From the NCBI RefSeq assembly GCF_023008405.1, contig NZ_CP095376.1, positions 9,838,501-9,902,500 of the forward strand: DNA of 64,000 nt. Reading direction: 5' to 3'. Of the stretch, positions 32,765 through 41,724 are shown piece by piece. Position 1 is the first letter of the stretch, and every line of letters starts with the position of its first letter. The notes under the pieces are model-generated. The model was not told where the DNA came from, did not search any database, and saw only the letters and a list, made by a program, of their open reading frames with translations. The position numbers were made by a program, and so were the translations under genes. This DNA is from Amycolatopsis sp. FBCC-B4732. GTDB taxonomy: Bacteria; Actinomycetota; Actinomycetes; Mycobacteriales; Pseudonocardiaceae.

Positions 32765-33553
32765 TCACAGCGAATAAGACGAGATCGTCCGCTGGATCCG
32801 GGTCGCGTACTCCTGCAGGGCGGTGATCGCGGTGTGCCGGGCCGCCTCGGTGATCCGCGCGGCCGGCCCGGCCAGGCTGAGCACCGTGGGCCGCCGCCCG
32901 GGCGCGTGGACCGGCACGGAACAGGCCCAGACGCCTTCGTCGATTTCCCCCGAGCTGACCGCATACCGGTTCTCCAGCGCGTACTTCAGCTCGTCGCGGA
33001 TGGCGGTGCCGCGCTGCTCGACGATCGACGGCAGCCGCCGGTCGCGCTCCATTTCGGGCAGCAGGGCGAGCAGCATCTTGCCGGACGCCCCGAGCCCGAG
33101 CGGCGTCGAATGCCCCGGCTCGAACGTGAACCGCATGGCGCGGTCGCACTCGACGCGGTCCGCGCACACGGCGGCGTCGCCGAACTGCTGGAACAGCAGC
33201 ACCGTCTCGCCGAGCTCCCGCGCGGCTTCCTCCATGGCCGGTTTCGCCAGCTGCACCAGCCCGTTCGCCAGCTGCGCGGCCCGCGCCAGCGGCATCACCT
33301 GGCTGGTCAGGTGGTAGTGCCCGGCACGGCCTTCTTCGAGGAGCTGCAGCTCCTTGAGCAGCGCCACGTAGCGGTAGGTCGTCGCGACCGGGGTGCCGAT
33401 CGTCGCGGCGAGCTCGGCGACGCTGGCTTCCCAGCGTCTTTCGGAGAAGGCGAGCAGCAGCTGCAGGACCTTGCGGGAACTGCTGGCACCGGGGGTGCGG
33501 CGCGGGGCGGAGGTGGCGGAACCGTCGACGGCACTGACGGCAGGCGTCATCAT
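32765..33553 (-). CDS. IclR-family transcriptional regulator
   Basis: A 262-residue regulator with an N-terminal winged helix (SVAELAATIGTPVATTYRYVALLKELQLL in pieces, about residues 45-75) and a C-terminal GAF-like IclR effector domain containing GASGKMLLA and YAVSSGEIDEGVWACSVPV. ATG at 33553 with GAGAGG just upstream is preferred to a GTG 18 bp earlier. The 130-bp region upstream contains separated inverted arms GCCTTCG (33577) and CGAAGGC (33623), possibly part of an operator. The neighbours do not reveal the regulated pathway. Confidence 0.88.
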   Translation of the reverse strand: MMTPAVSAVDGSATSAPRRTPGASSSRKVLQLLLAFSERRWEASVAELAATIGTPVATTYRYVALLKELQLLEEGRAGHYHLTSQVMPLARAAQLANGLVQLAKPAMEEAARELGETVLLFQQFGDAAVCADRVECDRAMRFTFEPGHSTPLGLGASGKMLLALLPEMERDRRLPSIVEQRGTAIRDELKYALENRYAVSSGEIDEGVWACSVPVHAPGRRPTVLSLAGPAARITEAARHTAITALQEYATRIQRTISSYSL

Positions 33554-33683
33554 GACCTCTCGGTGAGACAAAAACAGCCTTCGCTATCACGCGGGGTGAA
33601 TAAATTAGCACGTTGTGTTAAACGAAGGCCAGCATTCCCACCTGGCGCGAAAAACCATCGGAACGCGCCATTCTTGTAGATGT

Positions 33684-35207
33684 TCAGCCGCGCTCGAGGA
33701 ACGGCGTCAGCAGCCCCGGAACGGCCTGGTCCGCCAGCGCCAGGCCGTCGGTCTCCCCGACGTCCAGCACGCGGTACCGGCCCTTGCCCGCGGCGACCGG
33801 TGCGATCACCGTGACCAGGCCGGCGCGGCGCTGGAAGTACGAGCGCTCGACGACGATCCCGGTCATCCCGTCGCAGCGGACCGCCGCCGTGCCGCGGTCC
33901 AGTGAGCCCGACCGCGTCACCAGGTAGCGGCCGGTGAACGCGTGGCCGAGGCCGCGGTAGCGGTCCCAGCCGACGAGCGCGGCGAACGGCAGCAGCACCA
34001 GCGCGGCCTGCCAAGGCCAGTCCGGCAGCGCGCCGAGCCACGCGAGGCCGTAGAGCGCCGCGGCGAGCAGCAGCACCCCGACGACCGCGCGGGAGACCCG
34101 CCGGTACAGCGCCCGCCGCGGGTGGCGCGTCAGCGGCGTCGCCACCGGGTCTTCGCCGAGCACCTCCGCGACGACTTCGTGCGCCTTCGCGAGCGGCGCG
34201 GGCGGCAGCAGCAGGCCGCCGCTCTTGTCCGCGCCCTTGCCCTCGCGCAGACCGCCGGCGATGGCGACGCAGCGGGCGCCGCCGGCCAGCCGCAGCGGCA
34301 GTGGTTCGCGGATTTCGACGCCCCGCAGGCGGTCCTCCTCGATCGACACCGACCGCGTCGTGATCAGCCCGCGCCGGATGTGCAGCGTGCCGGCGGGCTC
34401 GCGGGTGAGCCGGAAGTTCCAGAACGAAAGCACGTACCCGCCGACCGACAGCACCGACACGAGCACCAGCAGGCCGACGGCGGCCAGCACCAGGCTCAGC
34501 CACGTCGGGGTGTCGGTGAAGTGCCCGAGGACGGTCTGGACGAGGGAGAACTGGATCGGGTCGAAGTGCAGTTCGTGCGCGAAGTGGTAGACGGTGCCGA
34601 CCACCGCGCCGACCACGGCGAGGCCCGAGAGCGTGAACGGCGCGTACCTCAGCCACTTCTTGTCGACCGCGGCCACGAGCTGCTCCGGCGGCGCGGTGAC
34701 CGCTTCGGAGTGAGCCGCGGCCTTACGGTGTAAGAGCAGTGTCCGCAGCCGCTGCGCTTCGGCGATCGTCACGGCGTCGAGGACGAGCTCGTCCTTGCCC
34801 GGCCCCTTCCCGTGCGAGTGCCGCCCGGTGCCGATCCTCGCCGCGGCGAGGGAGAACAGCCGGTGCTTCGGCTCGGAGGTGACGTCGACGGTGCGGATCC
34901 GGTCGCGCGGGATCGCGCGCTGCTTGCGCAACAACAGCCCGGTGTGCCACTCGACCTGCGTCGCGGTGATCCGGTAGCGCGAAGTCAGCACGTGCGAGAC
35001 GCCGGTGAACACGGCGATCGCGGTGAACGCCAGGCCGATCCACTGCCACGGCTCGCCGTGCCCGAACAGCAGCGCGCCGAGCAGCACCGGCAGCGACTTC
35101 ACCAGGTCCAGCACCGGCCGGATGAGCAGCATGCGCCGGTCGAGGCGGTGCCAGGGCGCCTCCTGCGTCCCCTCGGCGGGCGGGGTCACGACCGCTTCGG
35201 TGCTCAC
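33684..35207 (-). CDS. bPH2-domain membrane protein (YdbT-like)
   Basis: A 507-residue membrane protein with repeated bacterial pleckstrin-homology-like (bPH2) domains alternating with membrane pairs. YRITATQVEWHTGLLLRKQRAIPRDRIRTVDV is one bPH2 signature and TLHIRRGLITTRSVSIEEDRLRGVEI a second; the C-terminal FTGRYLVTRSGSLDRG begins a third. GTG at 35207 overlaps the stop of the YdbS-like gene by 4 bp. In Bacillus the ydbST pair is envelope-stress controlled and protects against some antimicrobial peptides; a similar role here is inference. Confidence 0.85.
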   Translation of the reverse strand: MSTEAVVTPPAEGTQEAPWHRLDRRMLLIRPVLDLVKSLPVLLGALLFGHGEPWQWIGLAFTAIAVFTGVSHVLTSRYRITATQVEWHTGLLLRKQRAIPRDRIRTVDVTSEPKHRLFSLAAARIGTGRHSHGKGPGKDELVLDAVTIAEAQRLRTLLLHRKAAAHSEAVTAPPEQLVAAVDKKWLRYAPFTLSGLAVVGAVVGTVYHFAHELHFDPIQFSLVQTVLGHFTDTPTWLSLVLAAVGLLVLVSVLSVGGYVLSFWNFRLTREPAGTLHIRRGLITTRSVSIEEDRLRGVEIREPLPLRLAGGARCVAIAGGLREGKGADKSGGLLLPPAPLAKAHEVVAEVLGEDPVATPLTRHPRRALYRRVSRAVVGVLLLAAALYGLAWLGALPDWPWQAALVLLPFAALVGWDRYRGLGHAFTGRYLVTRSGSLDRGTAAVRCDGMTGIVVERSYFQRRAGLVTVIAPVAAGKGRYRVLDVGETDGLALADQAVPGLLTPFLERG

Positions 35208-35713
35208 GTCGCGTCCCCGCGCACGGCCTGGGTCGTCTTCGTCAGCTCGTCCGCCAGCTCCAGCGCGCGGCCGTGCGCCAGGCCCGCGATGCGCAGCGGC
35301 CCCGCCGCGGACGCCGTCGTCACCGTGATCTTCGCCAGCCCGAACAGCTGCTCGAACGGGTCGCGCTCGATGTCGACGGTCTGGATCCGCGAGACCGGCG
35401 CGATCCGCCACTCCTGCTTCAGCCAGCCGGCCTGCGTGTAGACGGCCTCGGCGGTGACCTCCCAGCGGTGCACGCGGTAGCGCCACTGCGGCATCACGAG
35501 CAGGTGCAGCGGGGCGAGCACGCACGAGACCACCAGCGTCACGCTCAGGAACGACGGCGCGTCGTCGCTGGTCACCACGATGACGGTCTGCAGCCCGATC
35601 AGCAGGATCCAGAAGATCGCGGCGGTCGCCGTCCAGTAGCCGATGGCCCGGCGGCTGACCCGGTGTGCCGGTGGCCGCAGCCGCAGCGCCGTGTTCGTGG
35701 TGTGTTCGCTCAC
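35204..35713 (-). CDS. bPH2-domain membrane protein (YdbS-like)
   Basis: A 169-residue protein with two N-terminal membrane segments (about 30-50 and 57-73) and one bPH2 domain (WRYRVHRWEVTAEAVYTQAGWLKQEWRIAPVSRIQTVDIERD in outline, about 77-160). It starts the two-gene operon with the YdbT-like protein. The two are thought to act together in the cytoplasmic membrane. The upstream 171-bp gap is divergent with the PAC2 gene and shows no clear shared operator. Confidence 0.85.
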   Translation of the reverse strand: MSEHTTNTALRLRPPAHRVSRRAIGYWTATAAIFWILLIGLQTVIVVTSDDAPSFLSVTLVVSCVLAPLHLLVMPQWRYRVHRWEVTAEAVYTQAGWLKQEWRIAPVSRIQTVDIERDPFEQLFGLAKITVTTASAAGPLRIAGLAHGRALELADELTKTTQAVRGDAT

Positions 35714-35884
35714 GCCTCAAGCGTGCCCGATCGGAGACTTGCGCGCCCACGACATGTGTCACGATGCCGATCCGGTCCGGCCTCGATCGCGTGCCGTTAC
35801 GATCGGCGACACCGTCGGAGGAATGGAATCCCCGTACGCGTGTGTTGTGCTTGAAGGACGCTTATCGGCAAGCAGGAGGACCAG

Positions 35885-36802
35885 GTGGGACTCGATCCCG
35901 ACGACCTGTACGAGGTGGACTCGGACGTCCCCGACCTGACCGGGGCGGTGCTGATGCACCACTTCGAAGGGTTCATGGACGCCGGCTCGGCGGGCCGTCT
36001 GCTGGCGGAGCACCTGCTGACCGGCGATCACCGGGTGGTCGCCCGCTTCGACGTCGACCGGCTCATCGACTACCGCTCGCGGCGGCCGACGATGACCTAC
36101 GCGGTCGACCACTGGGAGGACTACGACGCGCCCGAGCTGGTCGTGCACCTGCTGCACGACACCGACGGCACGCCGTTCCTGCTGCTGTCGGGCCCGGAGC
36201 CGGACCACGACTGGGAGCGGTTCTGCCTCGCGGTCCGCAACCTCGTCGAGCGCTGGGGCGTCCGGCTGACCGCCGGCTTCCACGGCATCCCGATGGGCGC
36301 GCCGCACACCCGCCCGCTCGGCGTCAGCGCGCACGCCACCCGCCAGGACCTGGTCGGCGAGCACCAGCCGCTGCCCAACCGGCTGCAGGTCCCGGGCAGC
36401 CTCGCCGCGCTGCTGGAGTACCGGCTCGGCGAGTGGGGCCACGACGCCGTCGGCTTCGCCGCGCACGTGCCGCACTACCTGGCGCAGTCGACGTACCCGT
36501 CGGCGTCTCTCATCGTGCTCGACGCGCTGAGCCGCGCGACCGGGCTGAGCCTGGCCGAAGGCGAGCTGCGCGCGGCCGCGGAGCTGGCCGACGCCGAGAT
36601 CAACCGCCAGGTCGCGGAGTCCGCCGAGGTCGCCGACGTCGTCCGCGCGCTGGAGCGGCAGTACGACACGTTCGTCGAGGCTTCGGAGAAGGGGTCGCTG
36701 CTCGCGGAGTCGGAGGAGCACATGCCGACCGCGGAGGAGCTCGGCTCGCAGTTCGAGCGGTTCCTGGCCGAGCAGAACGGCGGCGACGGCCCGGAGCGCT
36801 GA
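35885..36802 (+). CDS. PAC2-family protein
   Basis: A 305-residue PAC2 (proteasome assembly chaperone 2-like) protein of the actinobacterial type. The PAC2 domain occupies about residues 15-225 (LMHHFEGFMDAGSAGRLLAEHLL, GVRLTAGFHGIPMGAPHTRP, VPHYLAQSTYPSASLIVLDALSRA). A charged helical tail follows (AESEEHMPTAEELGSQFERF). GTG at 35885 has GGAGGACCA upstream. Its stop overlaps the methyltransferase start (TGATG). The role of bacterial PAC2 proteins is not settled. Confidence 0.88.
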   Translation: MGLDPDDLYEVDSDVPDLTGAVLMHHFEGFMDAGSAGRLLAEHLLTGDHRVVARFDVDRLIDYRSRRPTMTYAVDHWEDYDAPELVVHLLHDTDGTPFLLLSGPEPDHDWERFCLAVRNLVERWGVRLTAGFHGIPMGAPHTRPLGVSAHATRQDLVGEHQPLPNRLQVPGSLAALLEYRLGEWGHDAVGFAAHVPHYLAQSTYPSASLIVLDALSRATGLSLAEGELRAAAELADAEINRQVAESAEVADVVRALERQYDTFVEASEKGSLLAESEEHMPTAEELGSQFERFLAEQNGGDGPER

Positions 36803-37560
36803 TGGCGCGCTACGACGAGATCGGCGTCGGGTACGCGCTGGGGCGGCGCACCGACCCGCGGTGGCTGACGCCGGTGCTCGACGCGCTCGGTGCCGCGCGG
36901 TCCGTGCTCGACGTCGGCTCCGGGACGGGCTCCTACGAGCCGCCTTCGCGGCGCGTCGTCGCGGTGGAGCCGTCGGCGGAGATGATCCGGCAACGCCCGG
37001 ACGGCGCCGCGCCGGTCGTGCGGGCGGTCGCGGAGGCGCTGCCGTTCGGGTCTTCGACGTTCGACGCCGCGCTCGCGGTGCTGACCGTGCACCACTGGCC
37101 GGACTGGCGCCGCGGGCTCGACGAGCTGCGCCGCGTCGCACCCCGGCAGGTCGTACTGGCCTACGACACCGCACTGCACAACGACTTCTGGCTCGTGCAG
37201 GAGTACGTCCCCGAAGTCGCGGCGCTCGAACGGTCCCGCCCGTCGGCGGCGCAGATCGCGGACCACCTCGGCGCGTCGTCGGTGCTGCCGCTGCCGGTGC
37301 CGTGGGACTTCACCGACGGCGTGTTCCCCGCGCACTGGCGGCGGCCGGAGGCGTACCTGGACCCGGCGGTGCGGCGAGCTTGCTCGGCGCTCGCGCAGAC
37401 GTCACCCGAGGCCGTCACGCGGGGGATCGACCGGCTGCGGGCCGACCTCGAGTCCGGCCGGTGGCACGCGGACCACGCGGAGCTGCTGGCGCTGCCGGAG
37501 TGGGACGCGGGCTTCCGGCTCATCGTGGCGGACGGTGCGTCAGGTACCGTCCCGGGATGA
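36802..37560 (+). CDS. Class I SAM-dependent methyltransferase
   Basis: A 252-residue methyltransferase of the Methyltransf_11 type. The SAM loop is VLDVGSGTGSYEP (about 31-43), the acidic end of strand 2 is VAVEPS, and motif VLTVHHWPDW marks the post-II region seen in small-molecule methyltransferases. ATG at 36802 shares a base with the PAC2 stop. Its own stop overlaps the next start (ATGA). The acceptor is unknown. The SAM loop is shortened, reading PPSRRVV after the glycine motif. Confidence 0.87.
   Translation: MARYDEIGVGYALGRRTDPRWLTPVLDALGAARSVLDVGSGTGSYEPPSRRVVAVEPSAEMIRQRPDGAAPVVRAVAEALPFGSSTFDAALAVLTVHHWPDWRRGLDELRRVAPRQVVLAYDTALHNDFWLVQEYVPEVAALERSRPSAAQIADHLGASSVLPLPVPWDFTDGVFPAHWRRPEAYLDPAVRRACSALAQTSPEAVTRGIDRLRADLESGRWHADHAELLALPEWDAGFRLIVADGASGTVPG
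37545..37550 (+). promoter_or_regulatory. Possible internal -10 for a leaderless transcript
   Basis: TACCGT inside the end of the upstream methyltransferase, 6 bp before the ATG at 37557, the same spacing as at 5618 and 23075. No -35 is evident, so it is tentative. Confidence 0.3.
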
Positions 37561-38366
37561 ACCGCGCTGAAACTCGTTCACCCGTAAGGAAAACGCTGGG
37601 CAAGCTCCTCCACGCGCTGGCCTCGAAAGTGGACGACCCGTACACCGATCAGCTGAACCGGATGGCCGCGGAACTCCGCGCGGAGATCGTCCGCCAGGGT
37701 GACCGGGTCCTCGATCGGGTGGTGGAGTTCGAGATCCGCAGCCGCCGCGACATCGTCTACGCCGGCGATCAGGACGCCGCGCTGGAGAGCAACGTCTTCG
37801 CCCGCGAGCACCTCGTCGGCTCGCGGCACTTCGGCCGTCCCAAGGAGACACTCGAGTACGCGCTTTCCCTGGCGCCGGAAGGCGGCATGGCGCTGGAGTT
37901 CGGGGTCGCGTCCGGCAACACCCTGCGGACCATCGCCCGCGCCCGCGACGGCCGCGACGTCTACGGCTTCGACTCCTTCGACGGGCTGCCCGAGGCGTGG
38001 CTCAACGGCATGCCCGCCGGCGCCTTCGCCCGCGACGACCTGCCGGACGTCCCCGGCGCCGAGCTCGTCGTCGGGCTGTTCACCGACAGTCTCCCCGGGT
38101 TCCTGGCGGAGCACCCCGGGCACGTCGACTTCCTGCACGTCGACGGCGACCTCTACAGCTCCGCCAAGACCGTGCTCGACCTCTGCGGGCCGCGGCTGCG
38201 CGCGGGCAGCATCGTGCACTTCGACGAGTTCTTCAACTTCCCCGGCTGGAAGCGGCACGAATACCGCGCCTGGACGGAGTACGTCGAGCGCACCGGCGTC
38301 GAGTTCGAGTACGTCGCCTACACCTACAGCGACAACCAGGTGACGGTGAAGATCACGAAACCCTAG
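37557..38366 (+). CDS. Class I methyltransferase, TylF/MycF-like or Methyltransf_24
   Basis: A 269-residue protein with a helical N-terminus and a SAM domain: MALEFGVASGNTLRTIAR, the Asp-bearing YGFDSFDGLPEAW, then FLHVDGDLYSSAKTVLDL and IVHFDEFFNFPGW. The paired acidic residues of HVDGD and FDEFF match the metal site of macrocin-type O-methyltransferases, so a metal-dependent O-methyl transfer, often to sugars, is plausible. It overlaps the preceding methyltransferase by 4 bp and converges on the MCE gene with shared bases CTAG at the stops. Confidence 0.82.
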   Translation: MNRAETRSPVRKTLGKLLHALASKVDDPYTDQLNRMAAELRAEIVRQGDRVLDRVVEFEIRSRRDIVYAGDQDAALESNVFAREHLVGSRHFGRPKETLEYALSLAPEGGMALEFGVASGNTLRTIARARDGRDVYGFDSFDGLPEAWLNGMPAGAFARDDLPDVPGAELVVGLFTDSLPGFLAEHPGHVDFLHVDGDLYSSAKTVLDLCGPRLRAGSIVHFDEFFNFPGWKRHEYRAWTEYVERTGVEFEYVAYTYSDNQVTVKITKP

Positions 38367-39349
38367 CCGTGGCAGCCCTCTTCGTTCAGCGGGCCCATCG
38401 ACGGCAGGACCAGCCCGCACAGGTAGCCGTCGATGAAGCGGCCGCTGCCCGCGATGTTGGTGCCGAGCCGGACCAGCGGCGCGAAGCCCTTGATGCCGGC
38501 CGCGAGCGCGTCCTGGTTGCGCTGCAGCATCGACGTCAGCTGGTCGAGCTGGGTGAGCAGCGGGCCGACCTGCGACTCGTTGTCGTCGATCAGCCCGGAG
38601 AGCTCGGTGGCGAGCTGCCGCGAGCCGTCGAGCAGCGCGGTGATCGCCTGTTCGCGGGCGCTCACCTCGGAAAGCAGCTGGTTGCCGTCAGCGAAGAGCC
38701 GCTGCACGGCGGTGTCGCGGTCGACGAGCGTCCGCGACACCGTTCTGGTGCCGGCCAGCAGAGTGCCGAGCTGCCGGTCACGGGAGGCGAGCGAGTCCGA
38801 GAGCCGGGACAGCCCGCCGAGCGCGGCGCGGACGCTCTGCGGCGTGTCCGCGAGCGTCGCCGAAAGCGTGTCGAAGCTCTTCGCCAGCCGGGTGGTGTCG
38901 ATTCTGTCCACAGTGGACGAAAGCTCGCCGAAGGCCGCGAGGATGTCGTAGGGAACGCTGGTGCGCGCCCGCGGGATCGGCTGCCCGGGGTCGAGCGTGC
39001 CGTCGCCCTCCGGGTCGAGCGCGAGGTACTTCTGGCCCAGCACGGTCTTGAGCCGGATCGCCGCGCCCGTCGCGTCGCCGAGCCAGACGTCCTTGGCCTT
39101 GAAGGAAACCAGTACGTGGTCGCCCCGCAGCGTCAGGTCCGTGACGCGCCCGACCTTGACCCCCGCGATCCGGACGTCGTTGCCCTCGGCCAACCCGGCC
39201 GCTTCGCTGAATTCCGCGGAGTACGTCGTGCCGTCGCCGAGCACCGGCAGGGAACGGACGTTGAGCGCCGCCAGCACGCCCAGCGCCAGCACGGCCAGCC
39301 CGGCGAGCGCCGTCCTGACCGGCGCGTCGGCGGCCCGGCGCGGTGACAT
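38363..39349 (-). CDS. Lone MCE/MlaD-domain protein
   Basis: A 328-residue protein with one N-terminal membrane anchor (about 13-32), an MCE/MlaD domain (about 38-115, AGLAEGNDVRIAGVKVGRVTDL) and a long helical region with heptad-like repeats (about 120-295) ending in a Cys-containing tail. MCE proteins form the needles or rings of lipid-import systems. These are normally encoded as six mce genes with two yrbE permeases and an ATPase; none is next to it. ATG at 39349 is chosen; a GTG 24 bp earlier is possible. Confidence 0.85.
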   Translation of the reverse strand: MSPRRAADAPVRTALAGLAVLALGVLAALNVRSLPVLGDGTTYSAEFSEAAGLAEGNDVRIAGVKVGRVTDLTLRGDHVLVSFKAKDVWLGDATGAAIRLKTVLGQKYLALDPEGDGTLDPGQPIPRARTSVPYDILAAFGELSSTVDRIDTTRLAKSFDTLSATLADTPQSVRAALGGLSRLSDSLASRDRQLGTLLAGTRTVSRTLVDRDTAVQRLFADGNQLLSEVSAREQAITALLDGSRQLATELSGLIDDNESQVGPLLTQLDQLTSMLQRNQDALAAGIKGFAPLVRLGTNIAGSGRFIDGYLCGLVLPSMGPLNEEGCHG

Positions 39350-39418
39350 GGCGTCGAGGGTGACGCACGCCACGCCGGGCCGCCAGCCGAGTCCCCCGAT
39401 GAGACGAAGATCGGCGGC

Positions 39419-40600
39419 TCACGCGGCGGTGAGCGCGGGGTACTCCCGGTACTCGACCGCGTTGGCCGCGCGGTCGGTCATCCACGTGAACACCTTGCCG
39501 AACAACCGGGTGCTGATCATCCGGTAGGCGCGGTTGCGGCTGCGGATCTTGGCGGCCGTGAGCGGAGCCAGGAAGTTGCCGGAGCCCTTGCCGTTCTTCT
39601 GCCCGACCGTCGCCGGCTTGCGCAGCCGCTCCTCGTACTTCGCGAACGCCGTCACGTGGTCGCCGCCCGCCGCCGCGAGCTCGCCGGCCAGCACCTGCGC
39701 GCCCATCATCCCGAGCCCGGTGCCGGAGCCGCCGGGCCCGGCGCACCAGGCGGCGTCGCCGAGCAGCACGACCCGGCCCTTCGCCCAGCGGCCGAGGTGG
39801 ATCTGGCTGATCGAGTCGACGTAGAGGTCCTCGGCCGCGGGCAGCGCTTCGAGCAGCTTCGGCACCTCCCAGCCGGTGTTCGCGAACAGCCGCGCGACGA
39901 GGGCGCGCTGCTCGTCTGGGGAGCGGCGGAACTCGATGCCGTCAGCACCGAAGACCAAGCTGACGTGCAGCTTGCCGGCCAGCCGGTGGCTGCCGACGGT
40001 CACGCCGCGGCCGGGCTCGTTGTACATGACGCTGGTGTGGTCGAGCCCGAGGTGGTTGGGCGCGGTGAAGCCGGCGATGCCGAACCCGAGGTCGTGCCGG
40101 AAGTCGCGCTCCGGGCCGAACGCGGCGGCGCGGACGCCGGAGTGCACGCCGTCGGCGCCGACGACCAGGTCGAACGTCCGCGGCGCGCCGTGGCGGAAGG
40201 TGACGTCGACGCCGTCGGCCGTCTCGGTCAGCGCCGTGACGCGGTCACCGAAGACGTATTCGGCGTCGTCCTTCGTGTGTTCGTAGAGGATCCGCGCGAG
40301 GTCGCCGCGCAGGATCTCGACCTCGCCGCTCCAGGCGGCGCCGGGCACGGTCAACGCGGGCCGCGCGTCGAGGCCGAGCAGGGTCTGGTCGCCCATCGCC
40401 GTCTCGTAGCGGCGGATGTCGTCGAGGACGCCCATCGCGGCCAGGAGCTTGACCTGTTCACCGCGGAAGTCGACGGCCTGGCCGCCGGGGCGCAGCGCGG
40501 GAGCGGTTTCGACGACGGTGACGCGGTAGCCGGCGCGGTGCAGCCACCAGGCCGCGGACGGGCCGGCGATGCCGGCGCCGGAGACGAGCACGGTCTTCAT
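39419..40600 (-). CDS. FAD-dependent monooxygenase (PHBH/TetX-like)
   Basis: A 393-residue group A flavin monooxygenase. FAD motif VSGAGIAGPSAAWWLHRAGY (6-25), the second-half DG motif VVGADGVHSGVR (about 148-159) and the FAD phosphate motif VVLLGDAAWCAGPGGSGTGLGM (about 270-292) are all present. It uses NAD(P)H and oxygen to hydroxylate an aromatic or polyketide-like compound, possibly an antibiotic. It is divergent from a TetR gene across a 115-bp gap, the usual arrangement for a repressor controlling a detoxifying oxygenase. Confidence 0.9.
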   Translation of the reverse strand: MKTVLVSGAGIAGPSAAWWLHRAGYRVTVVETAPALRPGGQAVDFRGEQVKLLAAMGVLDDIRRYETAMGDQTLLGLDARPALTVPGAAWSGEVEILRGDLARILYEHTKDDAEYVFGDRVTALTETADGVDVTFRHGAPRTFDLVVGADGVHSGVRAAAFGPERDFRHDLGFGIAGFTAPNHLGLDHTSVMYNEPGRGVTVGSHRLAGKLHVSLVFGADGIEFRRSPDEQRALVARLFANTGWEVPKLLEALPAAEDLYVDSISQIHLGRWAKGRVVLLGDAAWCAGPGGSGTGLGMMGAQVLAGELAAAGGDHVTAFAKYEERLRKPATVGQKNGKGSGNFLAPLTAAKIRSRNRAYRMISTRLFGKVFTWMTDRAANAVEYREYPALTAA

Positions 40601-40659
40601 CGGGGGTTCCTCTCGGTCGTGGTGACCCGAGGGTGCGCGGCGCCGCTGACGGTCCGCGC

Positions 40660-40675
40660 ACGGTTCGCTGACCGT
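40660..40675. promoter_or_regulatory. Candidate TetR operator
   Basis: ACGGT and ACCGT form an inverted repeat with a 6-bp spacer in the gap between the divergent monooxygenase and TetR genes. Arms of only 5 bp make it tentative. Confidence 0.3.
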
Positions 40676-40715
40676 TCGCCCGGTGGGCGGGGGTCCGAGT
40701 GGCTAGCATGGCGCG

Positions 40716-41366
40716 GTGGACCGCTCCGCCGCAGACCGGATCCCGCAGGACGGCGACGAAGCCGTCGAGGCGCGCATCCTCGGCGCCGCCGCGCACCTCA
40801 TCGCCGAGGAGGGCTTCGGCAGGCTGAAGATCGGCGCTGTCTGCGCGCGCTCGGGCTACGCGCGATCGGTCATCTTCCAGCACTTCGGCGACAAGGAAGG
40901 GCTGGGACAGCGGCTCGTCGAGTTCGCCGTCGAGGAGTTCACCAACTCCTACAGCGAGGCCGTCGCGGCCCGGACCGGGGCGGCCACCGCGACGCCGATG
41001 GACCTGCTGCGCGCCCTGCTCGACATCATCTTCGAGCTGATCCGCACGATGCCGACGCTCAACCAGGCGTTCCTGGCGCTCTGGGGCGACGGCGCGGCGG
41101 AGTACTCGGCGCTGCGCGGCACGCTGACCGAGGCCGACCGCCGGTTCCGGTTCGCCATCGCCCAGACCGTGGCCAGCGGTGTCGCGGACGGCTCGATCAC
41201 CGGCGTCCGCGACGCCGACGCGTACGCCTCGGCGCTGCTCGCCCAGCTCCGCGGCATCTCGATGCAGGCGCTGATCGACCCCGACGGCATCGACCTGCGC
41301 GGCCTGCGCGCCGAGCTGGAGAGCAGCGTCGACCGGCTGTCCGCGGGGTTCCGCGGCCGGCTCTAA
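40716..41366 (+). CDS. TetR-family transcriptional regulator
   Basis: A 216-residue repressor with an N-terminal helix-turn-helix (about 15-65; LKIGAVCARSGYARSVIFQHFGDKEGL) and a helical ligand domain (TetR_C type). The GTG at 40716 lies 7 bp after a -10-like TAGCAT (40704-40709), so its mRNA may be leaderless. The divergent monooxygenase is the likely target. Its stop overlaps the convergent YggT gene by 4 bp. Confidence 0.9.
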   Translation: MDRSAADRIPQDGDEAVEARILGAAAHLIAEEGFGRLKIGAVCARSGYARSVIFQHFGDKEGLGQRLVEFAVEEFTNSYSEAVAARTGAATATPMDLLRALLDIIFELIRTMPTLNQAFLALWGDGAAEYSALRGTLTEADRRFRFAIAQTVASGVADGSITGVRDADAYASALLAQLRGISMQALIDPDGIDLRGLRAELESSVDRLSAGFRGRL

Positions 41367-41638
41367 AGCGCGTAGATGATCGACCGCAGCACGATGACAC
41401 CGATGAAGACCAGCGTGAAGGCGAGGTCGAGCGAGATCCCGCCGATCCGCACCGGCCGCACGACGCGCCGGACCGGCCCGATGACCGGCTCGGTGGCGGC
41501 GTAGGCGAGCCCGCGCGCCCGCCGCGCCCACGGCGGGGTGTTCGCGACCACCGCGACCCAGTCCAGCACCATCCGCGCGACCAGTACCAGCAGGTACAGG
41601 CTCAGCGCGAAGCCGAGCAGCGTCCACAGGGCACCCAT
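41363..41638 (-). CDS. YggT-family membrane protein
   Basis: A 91-residue protein with two membrane segments (about 3-25 and 68-90) joined by the family signature WARRARGLAYAATEPVIGPVRRVVRPV. ATG at 41638 has GGGAGG upstream. YggT proteins usually lie by sepF and divIVA in the cell-division cluster; this one does not, so it may be a second copy. Function is not established. Confidence 0.85.
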   Translation of the reverse strand: MGALWTLLGFALSLYLLVLVARMVLDWVAVVANTPPWARRARGLAYAATEPVIGPVRRVVRPVRIGGISLDLAFTLVFIGVIVLRSIIYAL

Positions 41639-41724
41639 GGTTCCTCCCGTTCTCCTACCCCGAGAACGCACGGACGGACCCGGAAAGTGCCGGATCCGTC
41701 CGTTTCACAGCTTTTCAACAGGAA

